From Notospermus geniculatus (Eukaryota > Nemertea > Pilidiophora > Heteronemertea > Lineidae), in the NCBI GenBank assembly GCA_002633025.1, contig NMRB01000134.1, forward strand, positions 429,566 through 493,565: a stretch of 64,000 bases of DNA, read 5' to 3'. A program made the position numbers and the translations under genes. Position 1 is the stretch's first letter; each line of letters begins with the position of its first letter. This document shows, piece after piece, positions 1-11,350 of this stretch. The notes below the pieces were generated by a model. The model had not been told where the DNA came from. It did no database searches and was given only the letters and a program-made list of their open reading frames with translations.

Positions 1-583
1 CTATAGATCGGTGGCGTTGATTGCGGACCATGTTTACATGACTTGACCAGGGTAACCTCTTTTTAACGGGCCGCCCTGAATTTATTTCTGGCGGGATACC
101 TTAACAAAGCACATCAGTGTGTCACCCAGCGCTTCTAGATCAAAGTGGATGTTAGTTTTTATCTATACCTGGCTGTGTCTTCGCGTGACTGCCGTGGAAA
201 CGAAAAATTTGCACTTCTATGTTTACATAAAAACGTGGAATCATCATGACGTCCCCCCGTGACGTTGCATTGGCATGCACGGATGTACAGGCCGACACTA
301 CGCTCACTTTGTGACGTGACGTCATGACGTCACTCGCTGTGGAAAGTCACGGCCGAATTTCACACGTGGGGAGTTGTTTCATGTGGCAAAACTCGTATAT
401 TTTACTGACTCGAAAGCAGATTTTCTCTAGAATTTCGTTACTTTAGTAAAATAGGGAATATCTTCTCCCAGATACATGAAAAATAAAAGTGGTTTCTTTT
501 CAAATAAGTTTCGAAATAGAGGTGTCCTTTGGTGTTGTCAGTTTTCACCGAGATGGTCCGCAATCAATGACGTTTATCTATAG
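1..583. mobile_element. TIR-bounded element, about 583 bp, at window edge
   Basis: The first 31 bases and bases 553-583 are imperfect inverted repeats (about 25 of 31 match). Both ends start CTATAGAT and share the inner block TTGATTGCGGACCAT. The interior has no coding frame but holds CRE-like words (TGACGTCA around 309-335). It is probably a non-autonomous DNA transposon. The left flank is outside the window, so the target duplication cannot be read. Confidence 0.6.
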
Positions 584-1907
584 CTAACATTACCGTAAAA
601 GCCAGGGCCTATCCCCCACCATCACCCGAAAAACTATTCCTCATGGCCCTAACATTAACAATAGCCCCAACACTGTTCCTGACCCTAACACTGACCCTGT
701 GGTGGGGGATTGTGCAGTTCAGCCCAATGACCGTGACGACGCCATCATGCACTGCAGACACATGCAATGACCATGCCAGATGCTGCGCATTGCTACACTG
801 GCGAGTCTTGTCTCGCAAATCATTCATTCACTCAAATGAAAAGGAACAAAATTACAAATGGAGAGGTGTATATCATTCTTTTATTCAACACAAAACATAT
901 AAATAAATCTCACAAACAGTTTATGGTCTGACTGCGTATATTTCAGCTCATGAAATTGACCAAAACGCTCTTTGTTTGCACATCGATGCAGCTAATGTCA
1001 CGAATGTGTGCCAGTTTTCGTTTTTAAAGAACGCAACACAGTATTTGACCAATCAGCGAAAGCAGAATAGCCACGTGATCAAAGTAATCGTTGTGGTCGT
1101 CGGTATTCAATCTGACAATCCTACCATCACACCAGTTTGCCTCCATCATCATCGGCCGGCTAAAGACCACGAGGTAAGGTCGGATTTCCGCCCTCGAAAT
1201 CTATGAAATGAAACTTTGTTGCATCTGAAAGAGGGCCGTTACTTCTCTGCCATCGCTATTTGCACAGAAATGCGTAGTTCGCAGTCAACCATTCGCAGGG
1301 GCGGACTGATCCAGGATTTGGGAAGAGGGGGGCTTGCTAAAAGCATTGACTTGCGCCAAAGTTCCAAAATTTCACGGTCAATTTGTTGGCCAAAAGGGGG
1401 GCGCATGACCAGAGTGCACCCCCCCCCCCCGGATNGTCCTTCACTCATGCGGCTGATCGAGGCTCACCGGCTAGCTTGACACAGTGGGCTTCCTCGGGGC
1501 GGGGGTAGGCCTACCATCGGGGCCTGTTTTGTCGTTTGCGGAAGTGAGGAGCACTGTAGGCGAGGCCTACTATCAGCCGAATCTTGAAGTAAAATAAAAA
1601 ACGACGACAATCTGTCAGGAGATATTAAAATTTTTATTTCCGTGAAATCCATAGTGAAATTTGTACAATGCATGCACGTATTACAATGTATATACATGGA
1701 TTAGTCAGTCTTGTCCCAACTGAAATGCCGCAAGCTAAGCTGGGGGATGAGATACCACGGACAGACCAGCGCCGTGTAAACATGCAGTTGTGAAAGGAAT
1801 AGGGCCTATCCTCATCCTGCTTAACATGGGCTTACACGGGGACTAGGCCCTACACTAGGATTTCTCTCACCTGTCATAGCCTATAGGCTAATAACGGATA
1901 AGGCCAG
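584..1907. other. No gene seen; degenerate repeats
   Basis: No supported exon. Around 1300-1435 there is a G-rich dispersed-repeat fragment ending in a C-run and one ambiguous base (1435). It resembles the fragments near 40.03 and 54.93 kb. The short frames over 640-900 are CCCTAACA-like low-complexity sequence, not a gene. Confidence 0.5.
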
Positions 1908-2050
1908 GCGCACATATTGCGGCAAAAATGCGGTAGGCGGAGTGTTTTTAAAGTTGACTGACCCAACGCTGTCGACGACTCGTCATTCAGCCGGGTCAGT
2001 CGACTTCAAAAACACCCCTGCCGCATTGAGACTTTGCCGCAAATGTGCGC
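1908..2050. mobile_element. Foldback MITE
   Basis: The left arm beginning GCGCACAT and the right arm ending ATGTGCGC pair over about 60 bp each. The arms include GCGGTAGGCGGAGTGTTTTT paired with AAAAACACCCCTGCCGC. There is no coding capacity. Confidence 0.7.
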
Positions 2051-2064
2051 TTTTTGCCCTTTTA

Positions 2065-2212
2065 GGCTGGGTTCATTGGCACACGGATTTTGTCCGATTC
2101 AGGCCCGTAAAAAATCGATTAAAATGGACTTCAGCGTTGTCGTACTCCGGAAAACTAGGGGCAAACGGACTTGAAACGGACAGGGTCCGTGCGCCAATGA
2201 ATCAGGCTTGAA
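2065..2212. mobile_element. MITE, family of the 60978-61115 copy
   Basis: The ends are inverted: TTCATTGGCACACGGA at the left against TCCGTGCGCCAATGAA at the right. A second copy with the same interior (ACGGATTTTGTCCGATTCAG, then GAAAACTAGGGGCAAACGGA) lies at 60978-61115. The 89-residue frame over this stretch is just the repeat. Confidence 0.7.
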
Positions 2213-4185
2213 GCCTCAGGTTTCCGACCCTGTCCGTGGAGTGATCTGGAGTTGATTGGGAACCAGTCTGTCCCGCCCCCGTTTTGTTTCGGCACAAAAT
2301 GTAACTATTAGGCGTGAGGTTTTGCTATCCGTCTCTCGTCTCAGTGTATTTTATTTAATTCTACCACATAGGGAGCTGATCTCTTGAAGCAGAACGATGT
2401 AACCGAATGTTTGAGGAGAGTGTTCCTCAAAACCCATTTTACACAAATGGGGTGCAAACTATTTTTTTTTGCTGTTTGTTTATTCCTGGGGACGGTTTTT
2501 TCTAGCTACATAGTACTTCACCACAACCAACTGATAGTGCGGGGCTTTATTTAGGAATAGAAAAAAAAACTTTAAACAGAGACAAACTTTGCTTCACGAC
2601 GGTCTTTTACAACGATTATTCTATACGGCGGGTTACCATCTGCCCTCGCGAGAATTCAGGGGACTGGCTACAGTCTGTCTAAAGATCCGACCCTTTGCCC
2701 GTTTCATCTCGTTTCTCACGAGATTTAACGAGAGCAAGATGGTAATGAGGGAAGACGGTGATTTGGGGGCTGCAGGCAGCCTCCCGAGAATGATGCATGC
2801 GCACAAACATGTGGGTTATCTGTGAATTGCGTGCCTTAATCGTGTTGACACATAATGCAGCGAGTTTGTTTTTTACATGGATGCGACAAGTTTACAGCCG
2901 ACTGACCGAACATTGAGATTGCATGATCACAGCATGGAGGTAGGCCTAGGGTCCTATAGAAGGTGCACGAAGGAAAAGTTGCCGGTGCTATCCCTTTTTA
3001 TTACAAGACCAAGAGTTTATAATAGAATTTTGGGTTTGCAGGGCGCTTTACTTGGGGATAACACTTTTGGACTGTCAAATCCTATCTTCTGTTCAGCCAG
3101 CCACACGGTCTAACCTGCACGAACCAACGAGTATCAATGCCTGAAGCTAGATGGCGCTGACGATTTGAAACGTGCAACACTAAAGAACTCGAAAAAACAA
3201 ACGAAGCAACGCGTGGTATGATATTCAAATGACCGACACGTAGTGAACCCCACCATCTCAATAGCAGCTTCAACATACACCTTTGTAGCAGTCTTATAGG
3301 CCTAAGAATGACTGGGTCTATTTTCCCTTGGCACGTTGGCCCCTACAATTCATCAATTCGTTGCGAAACCTCTCCCATGACATTTGCGTCCAACTTTTCC
3401 GAAAGGTGGCGGTCGAAATGCTCATTTGCAGGGACTGGAAATTGAATGTAACATTGCAGTTCATTCATTCACTAACATGAAAACAGATCATAATACGTGT
3501 GAAATGTACATTACATGGATCAAATGGTGAAACTAACATGGTGAAATCCTTAGATAAAGGCTAGCATGAATAAAAACAAGTTATTATGTTACTTCACATG
3601 GAAATATTTTAGTCTTTTCTGCTGTACAAATCGCACTGGAGTGTTCTGAGTATACAAAACTGCACTGTACTTTATACGCACGGTGAATACAAGAAACCCT
3701 CTGTCCAAACGCTGGAACCACGAGTCCCAACTTGTTATCACCACTTGCATTTGCCTGGCTTAATTACTGCGGATCAACATCATGATGAATTTCTTAACCT
3801 TGTCCCAATACGAAAGACTAGCCGAACTTGCAACACACACAGTGAATTTACCCCCACACTCGAAAACAAATGCTAGTAGGCTACATGTAGGTCTAAACCA
3901 GCAGGCCCGTCATAGTGGCGGTGAAGAGTACCTGGTTCAACCGCCAGGGCTAAGGAGCGTCTTCTCTCCGCGCGGACAACTTCAAAACAGGTTCCCGACC
4001 CCACCACCAGGGCCTAGAGGATCTGTCCAGTGTCTTCTCTCCGTGGTATACGACAGACTGCACGTTCCACAAAGCAAGGCCCAGTCTCACGAGAATTTGC
4101 CCCGTACAAAAAGATATTACACGTAGACAATTTGCATAATCCAAAAGGAAGTTAAGATTTGTTGTGATAATACACTCGTAATCTC
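2213..4185. other. No gene seen; 3' flank of the NCS copy A gene
   Basis: No supported coding exon. This stretch lies downstream of the NCS stop codon on the minus strand and should contain its 3' UTR. I could not single out a convincing poly(A) site. Confidence 0.4.
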
Positions 4186-4440
4186 TCAGAAGCTGTCATC
4201 ATCACCGTCCTCTTTCGGTTTCACTTTTCCACCGGGTAGTTCAAGACCCTCCCCTTTCCCCGTCAGCATACTATACAGTGAAGCATCGTTCAAACAGCCT
4301 TTTAGAAACTCGTCCTTCGTGAGGTGTCCATCCGAATTCTCGTCCATCTTCTTGAAAATGGTTTTCGCCCTCTCGTCTGCTGAGACGCCGTTTTTCTCCG
4401 CGTCCAGATCGGCATCTTGACCGACCATTTTGTAAATAGC
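4186..4440 (-). CDS. NCS-type calcium sensor, copy A, terminal coding exon (A3)
   Basis: Minus-strand exon of 255 bp (84 residues plus TGA), opened by a TTTGCAG acceptor and read in phase 0. It begins AIYKMVG, the conserved entry into the fourth EF-hand of the neuronal calcium sensor family (NCS-1, hippocalcin, neurocalcin, KChIP relatives). A canonical EF-hand loop DENSDGHLTKDE sits at exon residues 33-44, with D1, N3, D5, G6, L8 and E12, so calcium binding is expected. The tail after GCLN is long and charged and ends DGDDDSF, unlike the short tails of vertebrate NCS-1 or hippocalcin, so I give no gene symbol. NCS proteins usually act as membrane-associated calcium switches; myristoylation cannot be judged because the N-terminus is not in view. 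Exons A1 and A2 lie upstream at 14999-15154 and 9844-9960. Confidence 0.9.
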   Translation of the reverse strand, partial: AIYKMVGQDADLDAEKNGVSADERAKTIFKKMDENSDGHLTKDEFLKGCLNDASLYSMLTGKGEGLELPGGKVKPKEDGDDDSF

Positions 4441-4501
4441 CTGCAAATACGTAGAAGAGAACAAATCAAAAGATAAAGGCGCTGCTCACAATGGAAGGCG
4501 T

Positions 4502-5130
4502 GTATCAGTGTTTTCTCGCGCAAGATGTTTTCTATGGGTGATCAACCATAGAAATCTATGGGTAGTCGTTTGTTTCATATTGGTCGTAGCGTAAGTCGTA
4601 AAAAAACCAACAATAGTGAGGTTTCGCAAATCTGACGAAACACGAAGTACGAAATACGAAATTCAACTTCATTTCCATGGACCTAATGTATTTCTGGAGA
4701 TGGTTGGTACCACAAATGTCCCTGCTGCCAGTGCGTCTTCTTTAGCTTTTTTAGCATATCATGTAAGACTAGAGAGTTATGGTGCATCTTGAATTTTTAA
4801 ATTTCCACTTCGTAGCTACGAAGTGGAAACAAAAGATAAATTTGAAAGTTTGATGTGATATACACCGTAACTCTATCGATCTAACGTCATACGCTAAAAG
4901 ACGCTCTGCAGCCGGCGATATTTGTGGTTCCAACCATCTACTGAAATACATTACGTCATGGAAATGAAGTCCAATTTCGTATTCCCAAAAATAGATAAGA
5001 GACGTCCTCTCTTATCTATTTTTGGTATTTCGTACATTCGTTTTTCGTCAGATTTTCGAAACCTCCCTATTGGCGAATTCATGCCCATTGAGAGCGAACT
5101 CGCACGAGAAAACTATCACGTTGACAGTAT
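4502..5130. mobile_element. Composite foldback element (unit A copy)
   Basis: Nested inverted repeats. The outer arms share TTTTCTCG near 4510 and its complement near 5105. The inner arms run from GTGAGGTTTCGCAAATCTGA near 4617 to TCAGATTTTCGAAACCTCCC near 5050-5068. The right arm contains a palindrome of TAGATAAGAGA around 4986-5024. The centre is a near-perfect hairpin, CCACTTCGTAGCTACGAAGTGG (about 4803-4826). The unit B copy spans about 15950-16745. Confidence 0.7.
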
Positions 5131-8100
5131 ACCATAAAATATGAACTCGACTCTGCGAAACATGGTTGAATTTATTTACGGTCTTTAGGCACGCAAAACT
5201 ATCTCCCGGTAAATGACCGTTGAGAAAAATTTGTCGATAGAAGAGGGAATGATTGAGAATGGAATAATAATTTGCATGTTCGTGTTCAATTTGTTCAACT
5301 GTTGGTGATCGTGATCACCAAATATATCTTTTTAATGAGAAGCCGTCTATTTGAATCTGTAATCAATGCATTTTATGTCTCATAATAGTCGTAACATTTA
5401 TTTCAGTCAAATTACTGTAATTGACCTGTCGTTGCAAAGTGCAGATGATGAATTGGGAACCTGTAGACAGTGTTGCGGATGACGCAGCTATGGGCAGTTA
5501 TATCCGCATAAAGACGTTGTTTTAAAGTGGTATGATCACGAATCGCTTACAGCGACATTCAACATCATTCTCACCTTCGACAAAAGACACGTCTTACTCA
5601 GCAGTGACTCCAGATCATGACTTACAGTACAACGTCTTTTATTTGCAACGAATTTATTGCGGATATAACCACCCATACATGTACACAGCAGAAAGTGTCA
5701 TGACGTCACAGGCATCAACGGATCAAAATTTTGTCGATGGGATGTTGAAAAACTTGTTGGATTTGGTTGAGCATAAACGGAGCCTGAAGTAAAAACCTGA
5801 TGATGCACTAGATTAAAACAAGTTGTATTTGTAGACTGGTGGGGACAGTCCGTTTTCTCGTCAAACAAACCACAACACGTCTGTGGCCTCTCCCTGAGCT
5901 CAGCTTGAAGGAACGTGATTTGTTTTATGACAAAAGTGCTGCTTTATCTATAATTCACGAGCATATGTCTCGGAAATATTCTGATATAAAAAAAGATCAC
6001 GACACTTATACATAATTCAATAAAACTTTTCACCCATGAAAGTGGTCTGGAGTATCTGTACTTTTATCTGATGTCACGAAGGGGGCTATACTTTGTCGAA
6101 TCAGAGGTCCCGCCGAGCATCTTCATTACGTGGACGACACAAAACGCTCGATTTAAGTTCACGAAGGGCTCAAGTAATAGGAGCTGTCAGCGAGTTGACC
6201 ACTAGGTGTCACTACGGCCCAATTCAATGCATGTAACGGGCCCAGTCATTCTTGACCGAGCACCACTCACGTGGATTTTCCTGTGTATTGGTCCGCTAGA
6301 ACTTTGCTGCCATCTTTTGGCAATATGCGCGGCTGACTGCCACTATTACATCCTGGCTTAGCATCAGTGCTGCCATCTACAGTAGGCTCCGACCACGGTA
6401 AGACTTGCGTCTGAAGCACAATCGGCCAAGACGTTTTTGGATGAAAGTGTTATTAAAAGAAAACTCGTCATCGTTTGCGGCGATCATCAGCCGTTTTCTG
6501 ATTTACTACAGTTTACGATTTATTGCACGGTTTCACAGGCGGAGGGTACTTTGTCAGCGATCATACATGTACGTAATCCTGTCCTATTACACAGGAGAAC
6601 AATGCGATGCCCGTGAAACCGTCCAGTTGAAATGGTGGTAACTTCAGAAGAAACCCACCGGAACCACTGTCGCCGCAAAGGATGCACTCTCGGGAGTCAA
6701 TTTTTCTCTTTTACCAAAGCTATTATCCTGGTCTGGAAGTTTTCTAAGTCTCATCTTCTCATCTTTCTCTGTGATGGACGACCACCTTATCCCAACGCAA
6801 TCAACCGACATTATTGTCTTTTTTTCTTAATTTGCACAATGAGCAGAAAAACATTAGGTAATTTGTTTTGCCTCATTGGTATGTTAGTCGCAGACGGGAA
6901 GAATAGGCTGGGCGGACGAACTGCAGCGGAAAAATTAGTCTAGTTGGTTTATGTGTTAAGTTTTCCCGCAAGTACTAAAGGAATTAACAAAAAAGACTGC
7001 CGTGCAAGATACACCACTTGTTATTGCATTAATACGACGTGAGAGGGTGTTGTACTAACATTTCCCGTGTGGGCGTTCGTTCTATAGGCCGTTTACTCCA
7101 ATCAGCGACACTCGTGCCTTTTTGCCCGGCGCTGTTGTTGCCAAAATTGACCAATGAGAACATGGGAAACACACTGACCTGCGATAACAATTGTCCTGTG
7201 TTGAAATCGTCCTCGGACACACATTGTAACCCTGTTCGAATGTGGTCGAAGGGTTTACCTGACCGTATTCCTGGCGTCTGGTCATGTAGTGTATTTCTGG
7301 TCAGGAATTCCGCTTTCTCCAGAAATGGCAGCTTTAGCCGCGTCATTACACTAATGAAGCCACGATGGCCGGCCTTTTACACCGCAGTGGTACAGATGAT
7401 TCGTTTGCGATTAACGTATGAATACTAATTGTTCGATTAATCACCCCGGTGTCCCGGATGAACGTAGTGTGGGCACATCGTGAGGGTAATGGGCGACGGC
7501 CAGTGAAAATGACCGTTCATGGGTAGATTGATTTACTGGCCGAGTGGGGTGCTACTAGAACGGCATCAAGACCAAAGCCATCATGGCGATGGGCAGCGTA
7601 GAAAACTCAACAGGCATCAACGCTCGCCATAACCCGACCAAACTCTACAACAGTGCCGATTTTCTCCACTACGTTAAATCAGACACTGTCAGCGATCAGT
7701 CGCCGCCATGTTTATCCGCATCACTCCTAATGGAGTTACCATTAGGAGCCTGATCACAATTGGTAGATACTTTTCCATTTAACCTTCCGCTGCACTACTT
7801 TTCAAGATGGTAACCTTCGAACGATGCTAGAGGGTGTTGGTTAAACCTCGTCCCAAGACCCTCTAGTGTCAAGATTGTAACCCGGCCCTCTCTCACTCTA
7901 GCCAACCCAGCCATCACCTTCGCATAGGGAGGATCGGTCCCTGCCAGCTCTTCACTACGTTCACTTTGGTCGAGGGGATCACAGACCGACATCACGTCGA
8001 CTATCTGTGTCCACTACAGGTTAGCCAAAGAAACCGGGTCGGGCTTGAGATCAATGTTAGCAGGAACAGACAAATTTCGCCGTCATCAACCCCTTGCTGA

Positions 8101-8524
8101 TGCTGACCGACAGACAAACAGGGTGATTAGTGAAATTATTCGGCGGCTTCACGCCGACACTTACGTTAGGAACGAACGAGCTCTCCAACAATATCCGACC
8201 CAGCCAGATCTCATTCGGACGTGCCATGAAAATAAAGACGTAAACGTCCTTCCATCAATTTGTGTTATCGTCTGCGAGTGTTTTGTGATCGGTCACATTG
8301 GTTTGGGCCCGACTTAGTCCAATTAGGCCAGCGCCGGTACAGGTTAAGCAGGTTTATTCATTAGGAAGCAATATCGACCAATGAGCTGACCCGAACGAAG
8401 CTGTCAATCTTGGCTGTCTGGACGTCGGAGTATAGAGTCCGAGCAATTATCGAAGGAATTGCGTCTTTACTGGAGAATAACAGACACTTTTGTCGAAGAT
8501 GAATCTGTATTGATGCCATCAGTG
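5131..8524. other. Intron of NCS copy A, no exon seen
   Basis: Sequence between exons A3 and A2, paired with 16746-20088 in unit B. Frames such as those at 5532-5792 or 7039-7428 recur in B only because the DNA is duplicated; they carry indels and show no coding signature. Confidence 0.55.
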
Positions 8525-8985
8525 GCAGGTGGATGGGAGGGAGAGTGGGGGAACAAATTATGATGGCTGAGAAAAAGAGGAGGGTGCAACCGAGGCGAGG
8601 GTGGAAGGAAGGGAAGAAAGAATGAGGCCTGGCGTGTGGAAGGAAAGCGGGACTGGGGAGATTTAGAGGAGGATGAAGTTGGATGGAGAAGGAGTGGGGA
8701 AGGGTGAGGAGGAGAAGGTGGAGAGGAGGGAACGGAAGGAAAGAAAAGAATGAGAGAAGAAGAGGAATGGTAAAGATTTTAATCTTTAAAAGTAGTTCAT
8801 CGAGGAGGCAGAAGAAGGAGGAGATGAATGAAGATGGAAAGTTAAAGATAGTCAAGAACTGTGGATGGACCTGGACTAGAAGAGAGAGGAGGGGGAGGAG
8901 AGAGGGAATGTGGATTTTGGAGAATGAGAAAACGAACGAGAAGATGGAGAGAAAGAGCAAAATCCTCCGTGAGGAGAGTCGAAGG
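8525..8985 (+). repeat. Polypurine (GGA/GAA-rich) tract
   Basis: About 450 bp of nearly pure A/G on the plus strand. Its complement gives a 199-codon frame rich in Leu, Ser, Phe and Pro, which is an artefact of composition. The matching place in unit B is the N gap at 20089-20568, so the tract probably broke the assembly there. Confidence 0.8.
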
Positions 8986-9843
8986 GGCCTTCCGCAGATA
9001 ACCTCCTGGGACTATCCATCAGGGGCTCCGATGACAGGGTCGAGGGGAGTTGAGGGTAGGTCAACATGATATCAAAGGGTCCTCTTGTCAAACCCGTTTT
9101 CGATGGATGGTCGCCAGCCGTCCTGAATTCCTACGACATTCTGAATGACACGCCCTAATCCACCATCAATTTTTGCGAGGCAAATCCAGTGTTATTACCA
9201 TTCAACATCAAAAATAATCTATTACGTAAATACTAATCAACACTCTTGGTCGTTGATTAGTCACATAGGCAGGTCGCGGAGGTGTCTAAATGGCCTGTTC
9301 AACGCTCGTATCAGTATGTTGCTAGAAATCCCAGCTGAACGAACACAATCTTTCAAATGGAACACTTTGATCGACATTTCGCTGAATTAATTCAAATTGT
9401 GTCGACGAACAGCGATGATGGCACTCATTAGGGACTTGCAATATTTGCACTAAGAGTGAAATCGGAATCATTTATGAGAAGTTCAAAAGCCTCTTAGAGT
9501 GCAAAAATAATTGGGATTCACTTGAAATGTTCTGTTGCTTTCATTAGAGTTGCAATAGCGAGTTTGAGGTGCAAATGAAGTTAATGATCATAAAAAAGGT
9601 AACGATCCTGTGACACGTTTTACTGTAATTTTCGGCCCATAAAAATATTTTTTTTAAATGTGAGGCCGAGTGTCAGGTGCATTCTGTAGCTATAGAGAGA
9701 GTTTGATAAACGAAGCAGTGATTGTAAAAAGGTACCCCATTTTTTGTTCTAGTCACCGTCGTTGTTGTTGTTTCTTTCTATACGCCACTGCCTCCTGGTG
9801 GGTATCGATGGAACTTGGCAAATATGGCCGCCAAGTGACTTAC

Positions 9844-9960
9844 CCGTATGATTTCAGCCATTTCGTTCTCTTCAATGGCACCATTACGGTCTATATCGTA
9901 GAGTCGGAATGCTAGATCGAGCTTGTCCTCGGGGTTCCCATCCTGCGTTATGCTTATGGC
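9844..9960 (-). CDS. NCS-type calcium sensor, copy A, internal exon (A2, EF-hand 3)
   Basis: 117 bp, 39 residues, phase 0 at both ends. The acceptor is TCTGTCTTCAG and the donor CGG|GTAAGT. It runs from [10 protein letters not shown] to EMAEIIR. The segment matches the NCS-family stretch linking EF-hand 2 to EF-hand 3. A canonical loop [12 protein letters not shown] lies at residues 22-33 (D1, D3, N5, G6, I8, E12). The join to A3 gives EIIR-AIYKMVG, the expected order for the family. The unit B twin (21145-21261) differs at three bases, all synonymous. Confidence 0.92.
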
Positions 9961-10505
9961 CTGAAGACAGAGAAAAATCATGATGATGATGATGATAAAG
10001 TCTTAGAAAAGTTACAAGAAAAATATAAAATCTGCTCGAACGCCTCCTTTCAGTCTACGTAAAGTGAGTAACAGTATAGAGTGAAACAAAATTCGTGCAA
10101 GAAATTTGTCAAATTCTCACAGGATGCAGACAACCTGCTGATACTATTAATATTGGTGACATGATGAAATTGGTGCTCAGGTGGTAGAAACATTAGAAAG
10201 TCTCCCGTGCCCGCAGTCTTCGACGACTTTTGTACCAGTTAATAAGTCACCACACGGGAAATCCTTCACAAAGTATCATGCAAAAGTTGTGAATGTGGAA
10301 GTTCCTTAAAGATGACAGCAGGCAGTCAGGCAGAAATCCGAGCGAAGTATCGTCTCTGCAAGCCATGTCTGCGAGTACAACCGTATACGTGTGCATATAC
10401 CTCATCTCTGCCGCGATTTTATGTCAGTCCATGAGAGTGCTCACACCATCTCGCAGGCATCAGTTTGTATGTTGGAGGGCTTGCCAGTGAGTTGACCTCA
10501 CAGAC

Positions 10506-10656
10506 TGGTCTCGCTTCACCATCCTCTCGCGCTAGGGCGGCGAGAGTCTGGTAGAAAAGACTACAACTTTCGTTACCGCTAGGTGGCGAGTGTCCAGATC
10601 TGAGCATCCGAATCTGATTGGCCGAAGGCAGATTTGACGTCATCAAACAGAGACTA
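10506..10656. mobile_element. Internally deleted long-TIR MITE (Mutator-like), unit A
   Basis: Flanked by the 9-bp direct repeat CTCACAGAC (10497-10505 and 10657-10665). It keeps one long arm and only a stub (GAGACTA) of the other. The intact 568-bp version is at 21799-22366. Long arms plus a 9-bp target duplication fit Mutator-like elements. Confidence 0.7.
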
Positions 10657-11059
10657 CTCACAGACATGAATTTGTACGTAAGTTGCCAGCACACCCAGAA
10701 AAAAAGCCCTCAAGTTCATGCAGGCAGGGAGTCGGTGATTAAACCGTTCGTGACAATGGGTTGTCGCGAGTAGAATGCAAACTTGTGCTTCAAATTTACG
10801 ACCGAGGGGGTAACAGCAGTTTTGGCTCCGTAGAATGCTGATCAGGTCATACAAACTGGAACAACGAGCAAAATATTCCGCCTAGAAACAAATTAAATTC
10901 TTTTCATTCTTTGCTTACGAGCGTGTTGCTACGGCGCCCATGAGAACCAAGTCGTGTGCCATGGGCTAAAGGGAAATCTTTGCAATACACTATTGCAAGA
11001 TCATACAAGTTTAAGTATACGTTCCCACTCAATTTTCTCGACTTACACGCGAGTTTTAA

Positions 11060-11346
11060 AGGCGCTAGTTCGAATTGTAAACATTACGGTGTGCCACCTA
11101 TTGTAAACTTCTGGTATTAACAAATCGGATAAAATCTAATTAAATCTCGCCTTTCACAACTTTTTGAGCGTAAAATCACATATATATATTTCACTTACAA
11201 GATTATTTATCAAGATAGATATAAAAATAGATAACATTAATGTTTTGGTGTACACGGTGCTGTCACCTGTCCGCAGGAAAATAACTATTATAATCAACCA
11301 TGTAAATAAACAAACCGTAATGTTTACAATTCGAACTAGAGCGCCT
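11060..11346. mobile_element. TTAA-flanked foldback MITE, unit A
   Basis: TTAA at both edges (11056-11059 and 11347-11350). Arms AGGCGCTAGTTCGAATTG and its near-complement pair over about 35 bp, reaching AACATTACGG. No coding capacity. The unit B copy is 23518-23812. Confidence 0.75.
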
Positions 11347-11350
11347 TTAA

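Noticed and set aside
690-720. Telomere-like CCCTAACA repeats near 600-720
   Set aside because: Too few and irregular units to be telomeric.
7039-7428. 129-codon plus frame with a counterpart in unit B
   Set aside because: Its presence in both copies reflects duplication; indels shift the frame and there is no splice or start context.
8361-8960. 199-codon minus-strand frame
   Set aside because: Complement of the polypurine tract; the Leu/Ser/Phe/Pro composition is forced by the bases.
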